DNA of 64,000 nt from Enterococcus_I eurekensis (GTDB lineage: Bacteria > Bacillota > Bacilli > Lactobacillales > Enterococcaceae), in the NCBI RefSeq assembly GCF_042654605.1, contig NZ_JBHSGT010000054.1, positions 74,869-138,868 of the forward strand, written 5' to 3'. Each line of letters begins with the position of its first letter. Within the stretch, counting starts at the first letter, position 1. The translations under genes and the position numbers were made by a program. The notes beneath the pieces were generated by a model. The model was not told the origin of the DNA. It searched no databases and worked only from the letters and a program-made list of their open reading frames with translations. Positions 44,285 to 54,000 of this stretch are shown here, piece after piece.

Positions 44285-46201
44285 TTATTTTTGTCCGTAC
44301 ATTGATTTAGGTGTACCATACCACCATTTACCTAGAGTACGTTGTAACCAAGGAATTACCCAACGGTCTAAACCGACTGCACGGCCAGAACCGTTCATTA
44401 GAGCAAAGGCTACCGGGATGAACCAAATGTTTACCCAGAAGAACATACCTGATAAACAGAAAGTAACAACTAATGCGATTGTTGTTGCACTCATTAACCA
44501 AGTGAATAAACCAGCGATCAATGCTAAAGCAATACCGATTTCAACAAAAACCATCATTTTTTGGAAGAACATTGCCACTTCCATGTTTGGCATCATTACT
44601 TTCATGATGTTTGAGAACCATTCAGGTGCAGAATCTAAAACAGCCATTGGTGTTTCGCCGTATGCATAACTTAAACCAAATTTTGCAACTTCAACGACTT
44701 CTTCGCTACCAGCTCCACTTGCTGCAGAAGTGGCATCACTTGCTGCGGCTGTTGCATCCGTTACATAATCCCAAGTCCAAGGGAAAACACTGTTACCGGT
44801 AAACCATGAACCTTCACCAAACCAAGTGCTTGGTTTCAACCATTCCCCGCCACCAACGATTTTTTTGCTAGCTTCAATGAACCAAACTAAACCGTAGAAG
44901 ACGCGTAACGGTACGCTCCATAATACGTTACCATAACGAGAAGAATGACCACGAGTGACGTTGCGATCGTCTTTAATATGGAAGAATTCATGCATAATGT
45001 ATTGGAACATATAGTAACCTGAACGAATATCAAAGAAGTATTTTAAGTTGACGATGTGTTTCATAACAATTGCTAAGAAACCACTTAAGTGAATTTTATC
45101 GAATAAGTTGGCAACGCCCCACTTCGCACCGATTGAAACCATAAATCCTTGATAATTTCCTTTGAACTTATGTTTTTCTCCGCCTTTGATAGCAGCTACA
45201 ATATTTGCTGCAGCAGTATGACCTGTTTGCTCAGCTGCTTGAACGATTTGTGGTGTTGGTGTATTTGGGAATTCTTCGTAGAATACTAAGTCACCAATAA
45301 CATAGATGTTTTTGTCTTCGTATCCTTTAGCTTCCATGAATTCATTAGCTACTAAACGGTTGCCACGAGCGGCTTCTAAACCAAAGTCAGCAGCATCGCT
45401 TGTCGCTTTAACACCTGCAGTCCAAATTAATGTATGTGTTGGTATTGATGAACCATCTTTTAACTTGATGTGATCAGCAGCTACTTCAACGATTGGTGCG
45501 TTCAAGACTAACTCAACATTTTGATCTTTCAAATAACGTTCTGCTTTAGCAGCGTCGTTACGGTCTAACATATTTAAAATTGTTGGCATTGCTTCAACAA
45601 CTTTTAAAGTAATTTCGCTTGCGTCTAATTTGTATTCTTTTGCTAAACGATCTTTCCAGTCAATTAACTCACCAATCATTTCAATTCCAGTGAAACCAGA
45701 ACCGCAGACAACAAAAGTTAACATGGCTTTACGTAAAGTTGCATCAGGTTCGATTGCTGCTTTAGCAACAGTTGACAAAATGTGTTCACGAATGCGAAGA
45801 GAATCTTCGAATGACCATAAAGTAAAGCCATTTTCTTTAACGCCAGGAGTACCAAAGTCGTTAGGCTCGCCACCCATACCTAATACTAGGTAGTCAAAAG
45901 CATAAGAACCTAGTTTTGTTTTGACAATTTTTTTGTCTTTGTCGATGCCAGTTACAGTATCTGTTACTAGTTGAACATTTTTTTGACGAGCAAATAAATG
46001 CTGTAAGTCATACTGAATAGCTTCTGGCTCTACGCGTCCACCTGCGACTTCGTGTAATTCAGTCATCATTGTATGATAAGAGTGACGGTCGATTAAAGTG
46101 ATTTGAACATCATTGTCTTTTTTCAGCTTTTTAGCTAAAAATTTAACAGCAGACACACCAGAGTAGCCTGCGCCGACAACGACAATATTTTTTGTTGCCA
46201 T
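44285..46201 (-). CDS. ndh2: Type II NADH dehydrogenase of the EET system, with membrane C-terminal extension
   Basis: Transfers electrons from NADH to demethylmenaquinone. The 638-residue protein opens with the FAD loop VVVGAGYSGVSAV, contains the second dinucleotide motif FVVCGSGFTGIEM and the quinone-region TPQIVQAAEQTGHTAAANI, all NDH-2 features covering about 400 residues. Unlike ordinary NDH-2 it continues with some 200 residues that include several membrane helices (LIAGLFTWLMS, NIWFIPVAFALM), as in the EET-specific Ndh2 of Listeria. First gene of the minus-strand operon; RBS AAGGAG. Confidence 0.94.
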   Translation of the reverse strand: MATKNIVVVGAGYSGVSAVKFLAKKLKKDNDVQITLIDRHSYHTMMTELHEVAGGRVEPEAIQYDLQHLFARQKNVQLVTDTVTGIDKDKKIVKTKLGSYAFDYLVLGMGGEPNDFGTPGVKENGFTLWSFEDSLRIREHILSTVAKAAIEPDATLRKAMLTFVVCGSGFTGIEMIGELIDWKDRLAKEYKLDASEITLKVVEAMPTILNMLDRNDAAKAERYLKDQNVELVLNAPIVEVAADHIKLKDGSSIPTHTLIWTAGVKATSDAADFGLEAARGNRLVANEFMEAKGYEDKNIYVIGDLVFYEEFPNTPTPQIVQAAEQTGHTAAANIVAAIKGGEKHKFKGNYQGFMVSIGAKWGVANLFDKIHLSGFLAIVMKHIVNLKYFFDIRSGYYMFQYIMHEFFHIKDDRNVTRGHSSRYGNVLWSVPLRVFYGLVWFIEASKKIVGGGEWLKPSTWFGEGSWFTGNSVFPWTWDYVTDATAAASDATSAASGAGSEEVVEVAKFGLSYAYGETPMAVLDSAPEWFSNIMKVMMPNMEVAMFFQKMMVFVEIGIALALIAGLFTWLMSATTIALVVTFCLSGMFFWVNIWFIPVAFALMNGSGRAVGLDRWVIPWLQRTLGKWWYGTPKSMYGQK

Positions 46202-46257
46202 TTAAATCTCTCCTTAAATATCAAAATGTAATAGTTTATAAGTGCACAATCGACACC

Positions 46258-46286
46258 ATTATACATTGAAAAGCTTGATTTGTCTA
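46258..46286 (-). promoter_or_regulatory. ndh2 promoter
   Basis: Minus strand TAGACA (46286-46281), 17 bases, TATAAT (46263-46258) preceded by TG. Confidence 0.65.
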
Positions 46287-46300
46287 AGGATATTTTCAGT

Positions 46301-46341
46301 ATTTCACAAAAAAAAAATACAGAAGACGCTTTTTGTGAAAT
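46301..46341. promoter_or_regulatory. Inverted repeat in the ndh2-pplA divergent region
   Basis: ATTTCACAAAAA (46301-46312) is the inverse of TTTTTGTGAAAT (46330-46341). It lies between the two divergent promoters and shares the half-site TTTGTGAAA with the palindrome at 46411-46428. Possible regulator site; identity unknown. Confidence 0.4.
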
Positions 46342-46372
46342 AGAAAAAATTTGTTTTTTGATGAAAAAATGA

Positions 46373-46400
46373 TTGACAACGGTTAAAAATCGGGTAAAAT
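46373..46400 (+). promoter_or_regulatory. pplA promoter
   Basis: Consensus TTGACA (46373-46378), 16 bases, TAAAAT (46395-46400). Confidence 0.65.
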
Positions 46401-46410
46401 GTTAATTGAA

Positions 46411-46428
46411 TCACAAACTAATTTGTGA
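46411..46428. promoter_or_regulatory. Palindromic operator candidate at the pplA transcription start
   Basis: TCACAAA-CTAA-TTTGTGA, perfect 7-bp arms, starting about ten bases after the -10. The half-site order is inverse to the Rex and CRP consensus (TTGTGA first), so the regulator is not identified. Confidence 0.45.
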
Positions 46429-46462
46429 AAAATCAAGGTAAAAAGAAAAGGTGGATATTGAA

Positions 46463-47401
46463 ATGAAAGCAAAAAAATTAGTAGCAGGGTTTACAGCATT
46501 AGTTTTCTCAGCATTAGTATTAGGAGCTTGCTCACCAGATAGCAAATCTGAAGCATCTTCAAGTGAAGCACCAGTGTCTTCAGAAGTACAAGAGTCTACT
46601 GTAGCAGAATCGTCAGAAGCGACTACAGAAGAAGCGGCACCAACTGTGACATTACAAGATGGAACTTATACATTAGAAGAAACGAACTACAGCAATGATT
46701 ACCGTGTCGTATTTTCAATCGTTGTTGAAGGCGGAAAAATTGTCGAATCAAACTATGACAATGTCAATGAAGCTGGCGAATCAAAAGCAAAGAATGCAGA
46801 ATACAACAAAATGATGAAAGACAAAGCGGGAATTTCACCAGAAGAATTTATTCCAGCATTTAATGAAGGTTTAACAGCAGCACAAGATCCAGCAGGTATT
46901 GAAGTGGTTTCTGGAGCAACACATTCATTCCATTCATTCCAAAATTACGCCCAACAATTAATTCAAGCAGCTCAAGCTGGAAACACAGAAGTAATTAAAA
47001 TTAACAATGGTGGCGAATTACAAGACGGAACTTACACATTAGAAGAAAAGAATTACAGCAATGATTACCGTGTAGCATTCTCAATTGTTGTGAAAGATGG
47101 AAAAATCACAGAATCAAACTATGACAACATCAACGAAGCTGGTGAATCAAAAACTAAAAATGCAGAATATAACGAAATGATGAAAGACAAAGCAGGAATT
47201 TCACCAGAAGAATTCATTCCAGCATTTAATGAAGCATTAGTTGCTCAAATGGCAGAAGAAGAAGGCGCACCTGGTAATATTGACGTTGTAACAGGAGCAA
47301 CACATTCATTCCATACATTTGTACTTTATGCAGAACAATTAATTAATGCAGCTGAAAATGGCGCAACTGAAGTTATCACCATTGACAATCCAACAAAATA
47401 A
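46463..47401 (+). CDS. pplA: FMN-binding lipoprotein PplA of the EET system
   Basis: The extracellular electron carrier of the EET chain. The 312-residue product has a lipoprotein signal with lipobox LGAC (C23), a Ser/Glu-rich linker, and two near-identical FMN-binding repeats, each starting QDGTYTLEE and ending in VSGATHSFH or VTGATHSFH. ApbE-type flavinylation would occur at the threonines T153 and T280. ATG 46463 follows AAGGTGG; an upstream GTG overlaps that site. fmnB, the flavinyltransferase, follows after a terminator. Confidence 0.95.
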   Translation: MKAKKLVAGFTALVFSALVLGACSPDSKSEASSSEAPVSSEVQESTVAESSEATTEEAAPTVTLQDGTYTLEETNYSNDYRVVFSIVVEGGKIVESNYDNVNEAGESKAKNAEYNKMMKDKAGISPEEFIPAFNEGLTAAQDPAGIEVVSGATHSFHSFQNYAQQLIQAAQAGNTEVIKINNGGELQDGTYTLEEKNYSNDYRVAFSIVVKDGKITESNYDNINEAGESKTKNAEYNEMMKDKAGISPEEFIPAFNEALVAQMAEEEGAPGNIDVVTGATHSFHTFVLYAEQLINAAENGATEVITIDNPTK

Positions 47402-47421
47402 TTCAATTTAATTTAAAGATA

Positions 47422-47471
47422 AGACAGGCAAGTGGGCGGATGATATTCTCCCTTCTTTGCCTGTTTTATTA
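47422..47471 (+). terminator. pplA terminator
   Basis: ACAGGCAAGTGGG pairs imperfectly with the segment ending CTTTGCCTGT, followed by TTTTATT. It could set pplA messenger above fmnB. Confidence 0.65.
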
Positions 47472-47561
47472 TGCTTTATGGAAGGATTTATTGGACTTTT
47501 ACATTTTTCAGAAAAAAGGTTATGATGAGAGAGATAAAATAAGGAAAATGAAGGTGGCAGT

Positions 47562-48656
47562 ATGAATAAAAAACACTTCTATTGGTTGAGCTTATTATTA
47601 TTCGCCGTGACATTAGGCGCTTGTAGCTCGAATCAGACAGAGGCGTCTTCAAGCGAATCGTCTCAGCAAGGAACTTCTAATTTACGAGAGAAACCGTATC
47701 GTGAAGAACAATTCTTACTTGGTACGTATACACGTTTAAGCGTTTATGATGAAGGCAAAGAAGCGGCTTTAGCGCCGGCATTTGCTCGAATTAAAGACTT
47801 AGGGGATCGAATTACAATTAATGAGCCAGATTCTGAAATCGATAAAATTAATGAAAAAGCAGGTATCGAACCGGTCAAAGTGTCTTCGGATATTTATTAT
47901 TTAGTTAAGACAGCTAAAGAATACAGTGTTGAATCAAAAGGTGCTTTTAACTTGGTAATTGGTGCGATTACGCAGTTATGGCGAATCGGTTTTGATGATG
48001 CACGCAAACCAAGTCAAGCTGAAATTGATCAAGCGTTGACGAAGCTTGATTATAATAAAGTCCAATTGGATGACCAAAACGAAACAGTCTACCTTGAAGA
48101 AAAAGGCATGATTATGGATTTAGGGGCAATTGCCAAAGGTTATATCGCCGATGAAGTTGCTAAAATTTTACGTGAAGAAGGGGTTACATCTGGGATTATT
48201 GACCTTGGTGGGAACATCTTAGTCATTGGGCATAGTTTCCGTGGTGCTGATCAAAAATGGAATATTGGAATTCAAGATCCAAACACGGCACGTGGGACAG
48301 TGATTGGATCCGTTCAAGGGGCAGATAAAACCGTGGTTACCTCTGGTGTTTATGAGCGCTATTTAGAAGTTGATGGCAAAAAATATCATCATATTTTTGA
48401 TACGAAAACCGGTTATCCAGTCGATAATGACTTAGCTAGTGTTTCGATTTTAACCGAAGATTCGATTGATGGGGATGCATTGACGACGATGCTTTTTGCC
48501 AAAGGATTAGAAGAAGGCATGCGCTTTGTTGAAGAACAGACACCTAAAGGGACGGATGCAATCTTTATTACACACGAAGGTAAAGTTTATATTACTTCTG
48601 GTTTAGAGGATAATTTTAAATTGGATTCTGAGTCTGGATATGAAATGGCAAAATAA
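47562..48656 (+). CDS. fmnB: FAD:protein FMN transferase (ApbE family lipoprotein)
   Basis: Transfers FMN from FAD onto a threonine of target proteins outside the membrane. The 364-residue protein has a signal peptide with lipobox LGAC (C21) and the ApbE core: FLLGTYTRLSVYD, GAFNLVIGAITQLW, MDLGAIAKGYIADEV and DLGGNILVIG, ending with HHIFDTKTGYP and the magnesium-site DGDALTT. Its substrate is very likely PplA, encoded just upstream with two flavinylation motifs. RBS AAGGTGG. Confidence 0.95.
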   Translation: MNKKHFYWLSLLLFAVTLGACSSNQTEASSSESSQQGTSNLREKPYREEQFLLGTYTRLSVYDEGKEAALAPAFARIKDLGDRITINEPDSEIDKINEKAGIEPVKVSSDIYYLVKTAKEYSVESKGAFNLVIGAITQLWRIGFDDARKPSQAEIDQALTKLDYNKVQLDDQNETVYLEEKGMIMDLGAIAKGYIADEVAKILREEGVTSGIIDLGGNILVIGHSFRGADQKWNIGIQDPNTARGTVIGSVQGADKTVVTSGVYERYLEVDGKKYHHIFDTKTGYPVDNDLASVSILTEDSIDGDALTTMLFAKGLEEGMRFVEEQTPKGTDAIFITHEGKVYITSGLEDNFKLDSESGYEMAK

Positions 48657-48677
48657 AAATTAATTTGGAGTAAGCAA

Positions 48678-49631
48678 ATGAACCTTAAAGTATTTTTGGA
48701 GTTAGTTGAAATTCGCACAAAAATTGCGAGTCTCTTTCCTTTTTTGACTGCGATTGTTTTTTCGTTGACGTATTTTAAAGAAGGAAATTTTTGGAACACC
48801 GTCTTATTTTTTATTGGGATGCTTGTTTTTGATATGACCACCACCGCAATTAATAATTTAATGGATTATCAAAAAGCCAAATCGGAAACGTATAAATATG
48901 AGAACAATGTCATTGGAAAAGAAGGGCTCGATCCTAAAAAAGTTGGCTATTTAATTTTAAGTATGCTAGTTTTCACTTTATTAATTGGTCTCATTCTAAG
49001 TTTAAAAACGGGCTGGTTACTACTTGTGATGGGTGGCGTTGTTTGTTTTATTGGGATTTTTTATACATTTGGTCCGATCCCACTGTCGCGGATGCCGTTA
49101 GGTGAAATTTTTAGTGGGGTAACGATGGGGTTAGGAATTTTTGCGATTACGGTCTATATTAATACACCTTTACAGAAAGTTTTTTACTTAGTGATTGATT
49201 TTAAAGAAGGCCTTTTTGCACTGACGGGAAATTTTTGGGGCGTGGCAGCTATTTTTCTCGCTTCATTACCATTAATTTTCACCATTGCAAACTTAATGTT
49301 AGCAAATAATTTACGTGACTTAGAAGCTGATATTGAGAACCATCGTTATACATTAGTGTATTATATTGGAAGAGACGTAGGAATTATCTTATTCCAAACA
49401 CTGATGTATAGTAGTTATGTAGCGATTTTATTAGGCTTAATCTTGGGTGTCTTTGAATGGCCGATTTTAATTGTCTTAGCGACCTTGCCAAAAATTCGTA
49501 AAAATTTAAAAGAACACAAAGAAAGCTTACCGCATCCAAGAAGTTTTGGTTACGGAATTAAGAATTTGGTTTTATTTAATAGTACGTATTTCTTAGGGTT
49601 ACTCTTAACGCTCCTTTGGCAACAATTTTAA
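48678..49631 (+). CDS. dmkA: 1,4-dihydroxy-2-naphthoate prenyltransferase (DmkA/MenA-like)
   Basis: Joins a polyprenyl chain to dihydroxynaphthoate to give demethylmenaquinone. The 317-residue UbiA-family membrane protein has about eight helices and both aspartate motifs: NNLMDYQKAK and NNLRDLEADIENHRYTL. RBS TTGGAG. It follows fmnB after 21 bases, as in Listeria, and pairs functionally with dmkB at the other end of the locus. No methyltransferase for full menaquinone is visible here. Confidence 0.93.
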   Translation: MNLKVFLELVEIRTKIASLFPFLTAIVFSLTYFKEGNFWNTVLFFIGMLVFDMTTTAINNLMDYQKAKSETYKYENNVIGKEGLDPKKVGYLILSMLVFTLLIGLILSLKTGWLLLVMGGVVCFIGIFYTFGPIPLSRMPLGEIFSGVTMGLGIFAITVYINTPLQKVFYLVIDFKEGLFALTGNFWGVAAIFLASLPLIFTIANLMLANNLRDLEADIENHRYTLVYYIGRDVGIILFQTLMYSSYVAILLGLILGVFEWPILIVLATLPKIRKNLKEHKESLPHPRSFGYGIKNLVLFNSTYFLGLLLTLLWQQF

Positions 49632-49635
49632 AATT

Positions 49636-49683
49636 AAAACTTCTCTTTCGTCATAAGTAGTGACAAAAGAGAAGTTTTTTTAT
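49636..49683. terminator. Bidirectional terminator between dmkA and birA
   Basis: AAAACTTCTCTTT pairs with AAAGAGAAGTTTTTTT; it overlaps the last codons of birA. Confidence 0.8.
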
Positions 49684-50654
49684 TTTAGCTGTTTGCCGTC
49701 AATCGCACTTAAACTGATTTCGCCAGAGGAAAGGGTCATTTCACCCGCTGTGGTTTGTACGATCAGCTCACCTGCATCTGAAATACGTAAGGCTTTCCCG
49801 CTGTAAGTTATGCCACGTTGAGTAAAGCTCACGATTTTTCCGATGACAAAAGACTTATTTCGATAGTAATCTAAATACGTAGTGTCGGGTAGACCGTCAA
49901 GTAGCTCAAAAAAATTACGCCAAATTTTTTGAATCAATTCATTACGAGTGATGGTCGGTGCACCTTTGGGGAATAAAGAGCTAGCAATGGTTTGTAACTC
50001 CTCAGGAAATTGTTCGTTTGGAATGGCGAAGTTTAAGCCAATACCAATCGTAACATGGGAAATTTGCCCTGTTTCAAAATCGCTCATCGCTTCAGATAAA
50101 ATTCCACAAACTTTTTTACCATTAAGAAAGATATCGTTAACCCACTTAATGCTACAAGTTTTTCCAGTCACTTCATCAATCGCTGAAGCGACGGCAACTG
50201 CTGTCAATAAAGTATATTGGGGCAACTCTTCAAATGTTCGATTCGGTTCGAGTAAGAGGGTCATATAAATTTGACCTCCCGGTGAAAAGAACGAGCGACC
50301 ATAACGCCCTCGGCCACCGGTTTGTGTCTCTGTTAAAAATAACGCAGGTGTCGCTTGATGGTTCATTCCTGCTACTTTGGCAGCGTTCATTGTTGAATCG
50401 ATTTGTTTTTCAATAAAAATGTTTTCAGCTAACAGAGCATCAAAAGCAATTTCTTCAGCTTCTAGAACATTAGAAGAGAGAAAGCGATACCCATTGGCTA
50501 AATGTTCAATTTGGTAACCAAGTTTTTCTAGATCGCGAATGGATTTCCAAATCGCCGTTCGTGAAACCTTTAGTTCTTTGGCTAAGGATTCCCCTGAAAC
50601 GATGGCCTTAGATTGCTTTAATAATGCAAGGATTTTGTATTTGGTTCCTCTCAA
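49680..50654 (-). CDS. birA: Biotin-[acetyl-CoA-carboxylase] ligase / biotin repressor
   Basis: Attaches biotin to carboxylase subunits and, when it has the N-terminal DNA-binding domain, represses biotin genes. The 324-residue protein has that helix-turn-helix (SGESLAKELKVSRTAIWKSI), the biotinyl-AMP site TQTGGRGRYGRSFFSPGGQIYMTL, the catalytic KWVNDIFLNGKKVCGIL, and a C-terminal SH3-like domain. TTG 50654 is favoured because AAAGGAG lies eight bases upstream; a GTG nine bases earlier overlaps it. Divergent from rpoB. Confidence 0.94.
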   Translation of the reverse strand: MRGTKYKILALLKQSKAIVSGESLAKELKVSRTAIWKSIRDLEKLGYQIEHLANGYRFLSSNVLEAEEIAFDALLAENIFIEKQIDSTMNAAKVAGMNHQATPALFLTETQTGGRGRYGRSFFSPGGQIYMTLLLEPNRTFEELPQYTLLTAVAVASAIDEVTGKTCSIKWVNDIFLNGKKVCGILSEAMSDFETGQISHVTIGIGLNFAIPNEQFPEELQTIASSLFPKGAPTITRNELIQKIWRNFFELLDGLPDTTYLDYYRNKSFVIGKIVSFTQRGITYSGKALRISDAGELIVQTTAGEMTLSSGEISLSAIDGKQLK

Positions 50655-50742
50655 AGAAATCACTCCTTTAAAAAATGTGTATGTTAGTAAGTATAAAAGG
50701 TTTTGTACATGTAAACAAGCTTGAAAATATCAAGAAAACCAC

Positions 50743-50771
50743 TTGACGGATGAATGAAGGCTGTGTATAAT
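50743..50771 (+). promoter_or_regulatory. rpoB promoter
   Basis: TTGACG (50743-50748), 17 bases, TATAAT (50766-50771) preceded by TGTG. Start of transcription near 50778. Confidence 0.75.
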
Positions 50772-50777
50772 AAGGAG

Positions 50778-51005
50778 ATGCAAAAACTATCTAAAAAAAC
50801 GAGCAGAAACGAAATATTGTCCGTTTCGGCGAGGAAATAAGGAACAAAAGTAGTTACTTCAGCACAAGCTGTCGCTATTTTTGGTTTTTTTTTGCTCAAA
50901 AGCCGCAAAAAATGTTCGTCGTCACATAAATTTAATTTATGTAACACAAAAGAAACAATGCAAAAGATAGCTATTTTGGCAGATTTTTTTAGAGGGGTGA
51001 AGAGC
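50778..51005 (+). promoter_or_regulatory. rpoB leader with terminator-like hairpin
   Basis: About 228 bases of leader. GAAACG/CGTTTC (50806-50827) forms a first hairpin. AAAAGTAG...CAGC-ACAA-GCTG...CTATTTTT (50846-50882) forms a second, followed by nine T (50885-50893), resembling an intrinsic terminator. A symmetric ACATAAATT/AATTTATGT hairpin follows at 50925-50943. Possible attenuation of rpoB. Confidence 0.5.
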
Positions 51006-54000
51006 TTGGCTGGACACGTAGTAAAGTACGGAAAGCACCGCGAACGTAGAAGTTTCGCAAGAATCAGTGAAGTATTGGAATTACCAAACTTAATTGAGAT
51101 TCAAACAGACTCTTATCAATGGTTTTTAGATGAAGGCTTAAGAGAGATGTTTGAAGACATTTTGCCGATTGATGATTTTAATGGCAATTTATCGTTGGAA
51201 TTTGTAGATTATGAGTTAAAGACACCTAAGTATACAGTAGAAGAAGCCCGTGCCCATGATGCAAATTATTCGGCACCATTACATGTCACGTTGCGTTTGA
51301 TGAACCGCGAAACAGGCGAATTGAAATCACAAGAAGTATTCTTTGGTGATTTCCCATTAATGACAGAAGAAGGAACATTCATTATTAACGGAGCAGAACG
51401 TGTTATCGTTTCTCAGTTAGTTCGTTCTCCAGGCGTTTACTTCCATGGAAAAACCGACAAAAACGGAAAAGAAGGTTTTGCTTCAACAGTGATTCCAAAC
51501 CGTGGTGCATGGTTAGAAATGGAAACTGATGCAAAAGATATTTCATATGTACGTATTGACCGCACACGTAAAATTCCATTAACTGTTTTGGTCCGCGCTT
51601 TAGGTTTTGGATCAGATGATACTATTTTTGAAATTTTCGGTGATAGCGAATCACTACGCAATACAATTGAAAAAGACTTGCACAAAAATGCAAGTGATTC
51701 TCGTACAGAAGAAGGGCTAAAAGATGTTTATGAGCGTCTTCGCCCAGGTGAGCCAAAAACAGCAGACAGTTCTCGTAACTTATTAACTGCTCGTTTCTTT
51801 GACCCACGTCGTTACGACCTAGCAGCAGTTGGTCGTTACAAAGTTAACAAAAAATTAGACTTAAAAACACGTCTATTAAACTTAACTTTAGCTGAAACAT
51901 TAGTTGATCCTGAAACAGGTGAAATTTTAGCTGAAAAAGGAACCGTTTTAAGTCATCAAGTTATGGATACTTTAGCAGAAGCCATCAACAATGGTTTAAA
52001 TTCTGTTACTTATTATCCAAGTGAGGATGCTGTTGTCACAGAACCAATGACGGTTCAAGTCATCAAAGTCTTCTCACCAAAAGATCCAGAACGTGAAGTG
52101 AATGTTATTGGAAATGCGTACCCAACGGATGAAATACGTACCGTTCGCCCAGCAGATATCGTAGCTTCAATGAACTACTTCTTCAACTTAATGGAAGGCA
52201 TCGGTAACGTAGATGATATCGATCATCTAGGAAATCGTCGTATTCGTTCAGTCGGTGAATTATTACAAAATCAATTCCGTATCGGTTTAGCTCGTATGGA
52301 ACGTGTCGTTCGTGAAAGAATGTCGATTCAAGACACGGAAACATTGACACCACAACAATTAATTAATATTCGTCCCGTTGTAGCAAGTATCAAAGAATTC
52401 TTTGGTTCTTCTCAGTTATCTCAGTTCATGGACCAAACCAACCCACTAGGCGAATTGACGCACAAACGTCGTCTATCAGCCTTAGGACCTGGTGGTTTAA
52501 CACGAGATCGTGCGGGTTATGAAGTTCGAGACGTTCACTATTCCCACTATGGTCGTATGTGTCCAATCGAAACGCCAGAGGGACCAAATATCGGTTTAAT
52601 TAACAGTTTAGCCTCTTATGCTAAAGTGAATAAATATGGATTTATTGAAACGCCTTACCGTCGCGTTGATCGCGAAACAGGTCGTGTAACAGACAAGATT
52701 GATTACTTAACAGCTGACACAGAGGATCATTACGTTGTGGCCCAAGCAAACAGCTTACTAAATGAAGATGGCACGTTTGCTGAAGACGTTGTTATGGCAC
52801 GTTTAACAAGTGAAAACTTAGAAGTATCGATTGATAAAGTTGACTACATGGACGTTTCTCCAAAACAAGTAGTTGCCGTCGCAACTGCGTGTATTCCTTT
52901 CTTAGAAAACGATGACTCCAACCGTGCCCTAATGGGTGCCAACATGCAGCGTCAAGCGGTGCCTTTGATTAATCCAAAAGCCCCTTGGATCGGAACTGGA
53001 ATGGAATACAAATCAGCACATGACTCAGGAGCCGCTTTAATTTGTAAAGCAGATGGAATCGTTGAGTACATGGATGCGTCTGAAATTCGCGTTCGTCGCA
53101 ATACAGGCACATTAGATAACTATACAATTACAAAATTCCGTCGTTCAAACTCAGGAACAAGCTATAACCAACGTCCATTAGTAAACGTTGGCGAAGTCGT
53201 TGAAAAAGGCGATATCTTAGCAGATGGCCCATCAATGGAATCAGGCGAAATGGCTTTAGGTCAAAACGTCTTGGTTGCCTTCATGACATGGGAAGGGTAT
53301 AACTACGAGGATGCGATTATCATGAGCCGTCGTCTGGTTAAAGATGATGTCTATACTTCTGTTCATATTGAAGAATACGAATCAGAAGCACGTGATACAA
53401 AATTAGGCCCTGAAGAAATTACTCGCGAAATTCCAAACGTTGGGGAAGATGCACTTAAAAACCTTGACGAAATGGGAATCATCCGTATTGGTGCGGAAGT
53501 CAAAGATGGCGACTTACTTGTAGGTAAAGTCACTCCTAAAGGGGTAACAGAATTATCAGCAGAAGAGCGTTTATTACATGCAATCTTTGGTGAAAAAGCA
53601 CGTGAAGTACGGGATACATCTCTACGTGTTCCTCACGGTGGTGGCGGTATCGTTCATGACGTTAAAGTCTTCACTCGTGAAGCTGGCGATGAATTATCAC
53701 CAGGCGTAAATATGCTCGTTCGTGTTTACATCGTTCAAAAACGTAAAATTAACGAAGGGGATAAAATGGCGGGACGTCACGGAAATAAAGGTGTCGTTTC
53801 ACTTATTATGCCTGAAGAAGATATGCCATTCTTACCAGACGGCACACCAGTGGATATTATGTTAAACCCACTTGGGGTACCATCACGTATGAATATTGGA
53901 CAAGTATTAGAGTTACACTTAGGAATGGCAGCACGTGCCCTAAACATCCACATTGCCACACCAGTCTTTGATGGTGCAAGTGATGAAGACGTTTGGGAAA

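Noticed and set aside
50703..50718. TTGTACATGTAAACAA as a BirA operator
   Set aside because: Nearly symmetric, but it does not fit the BirA half-site spacing, and no biotin gene is present; left unassigned.
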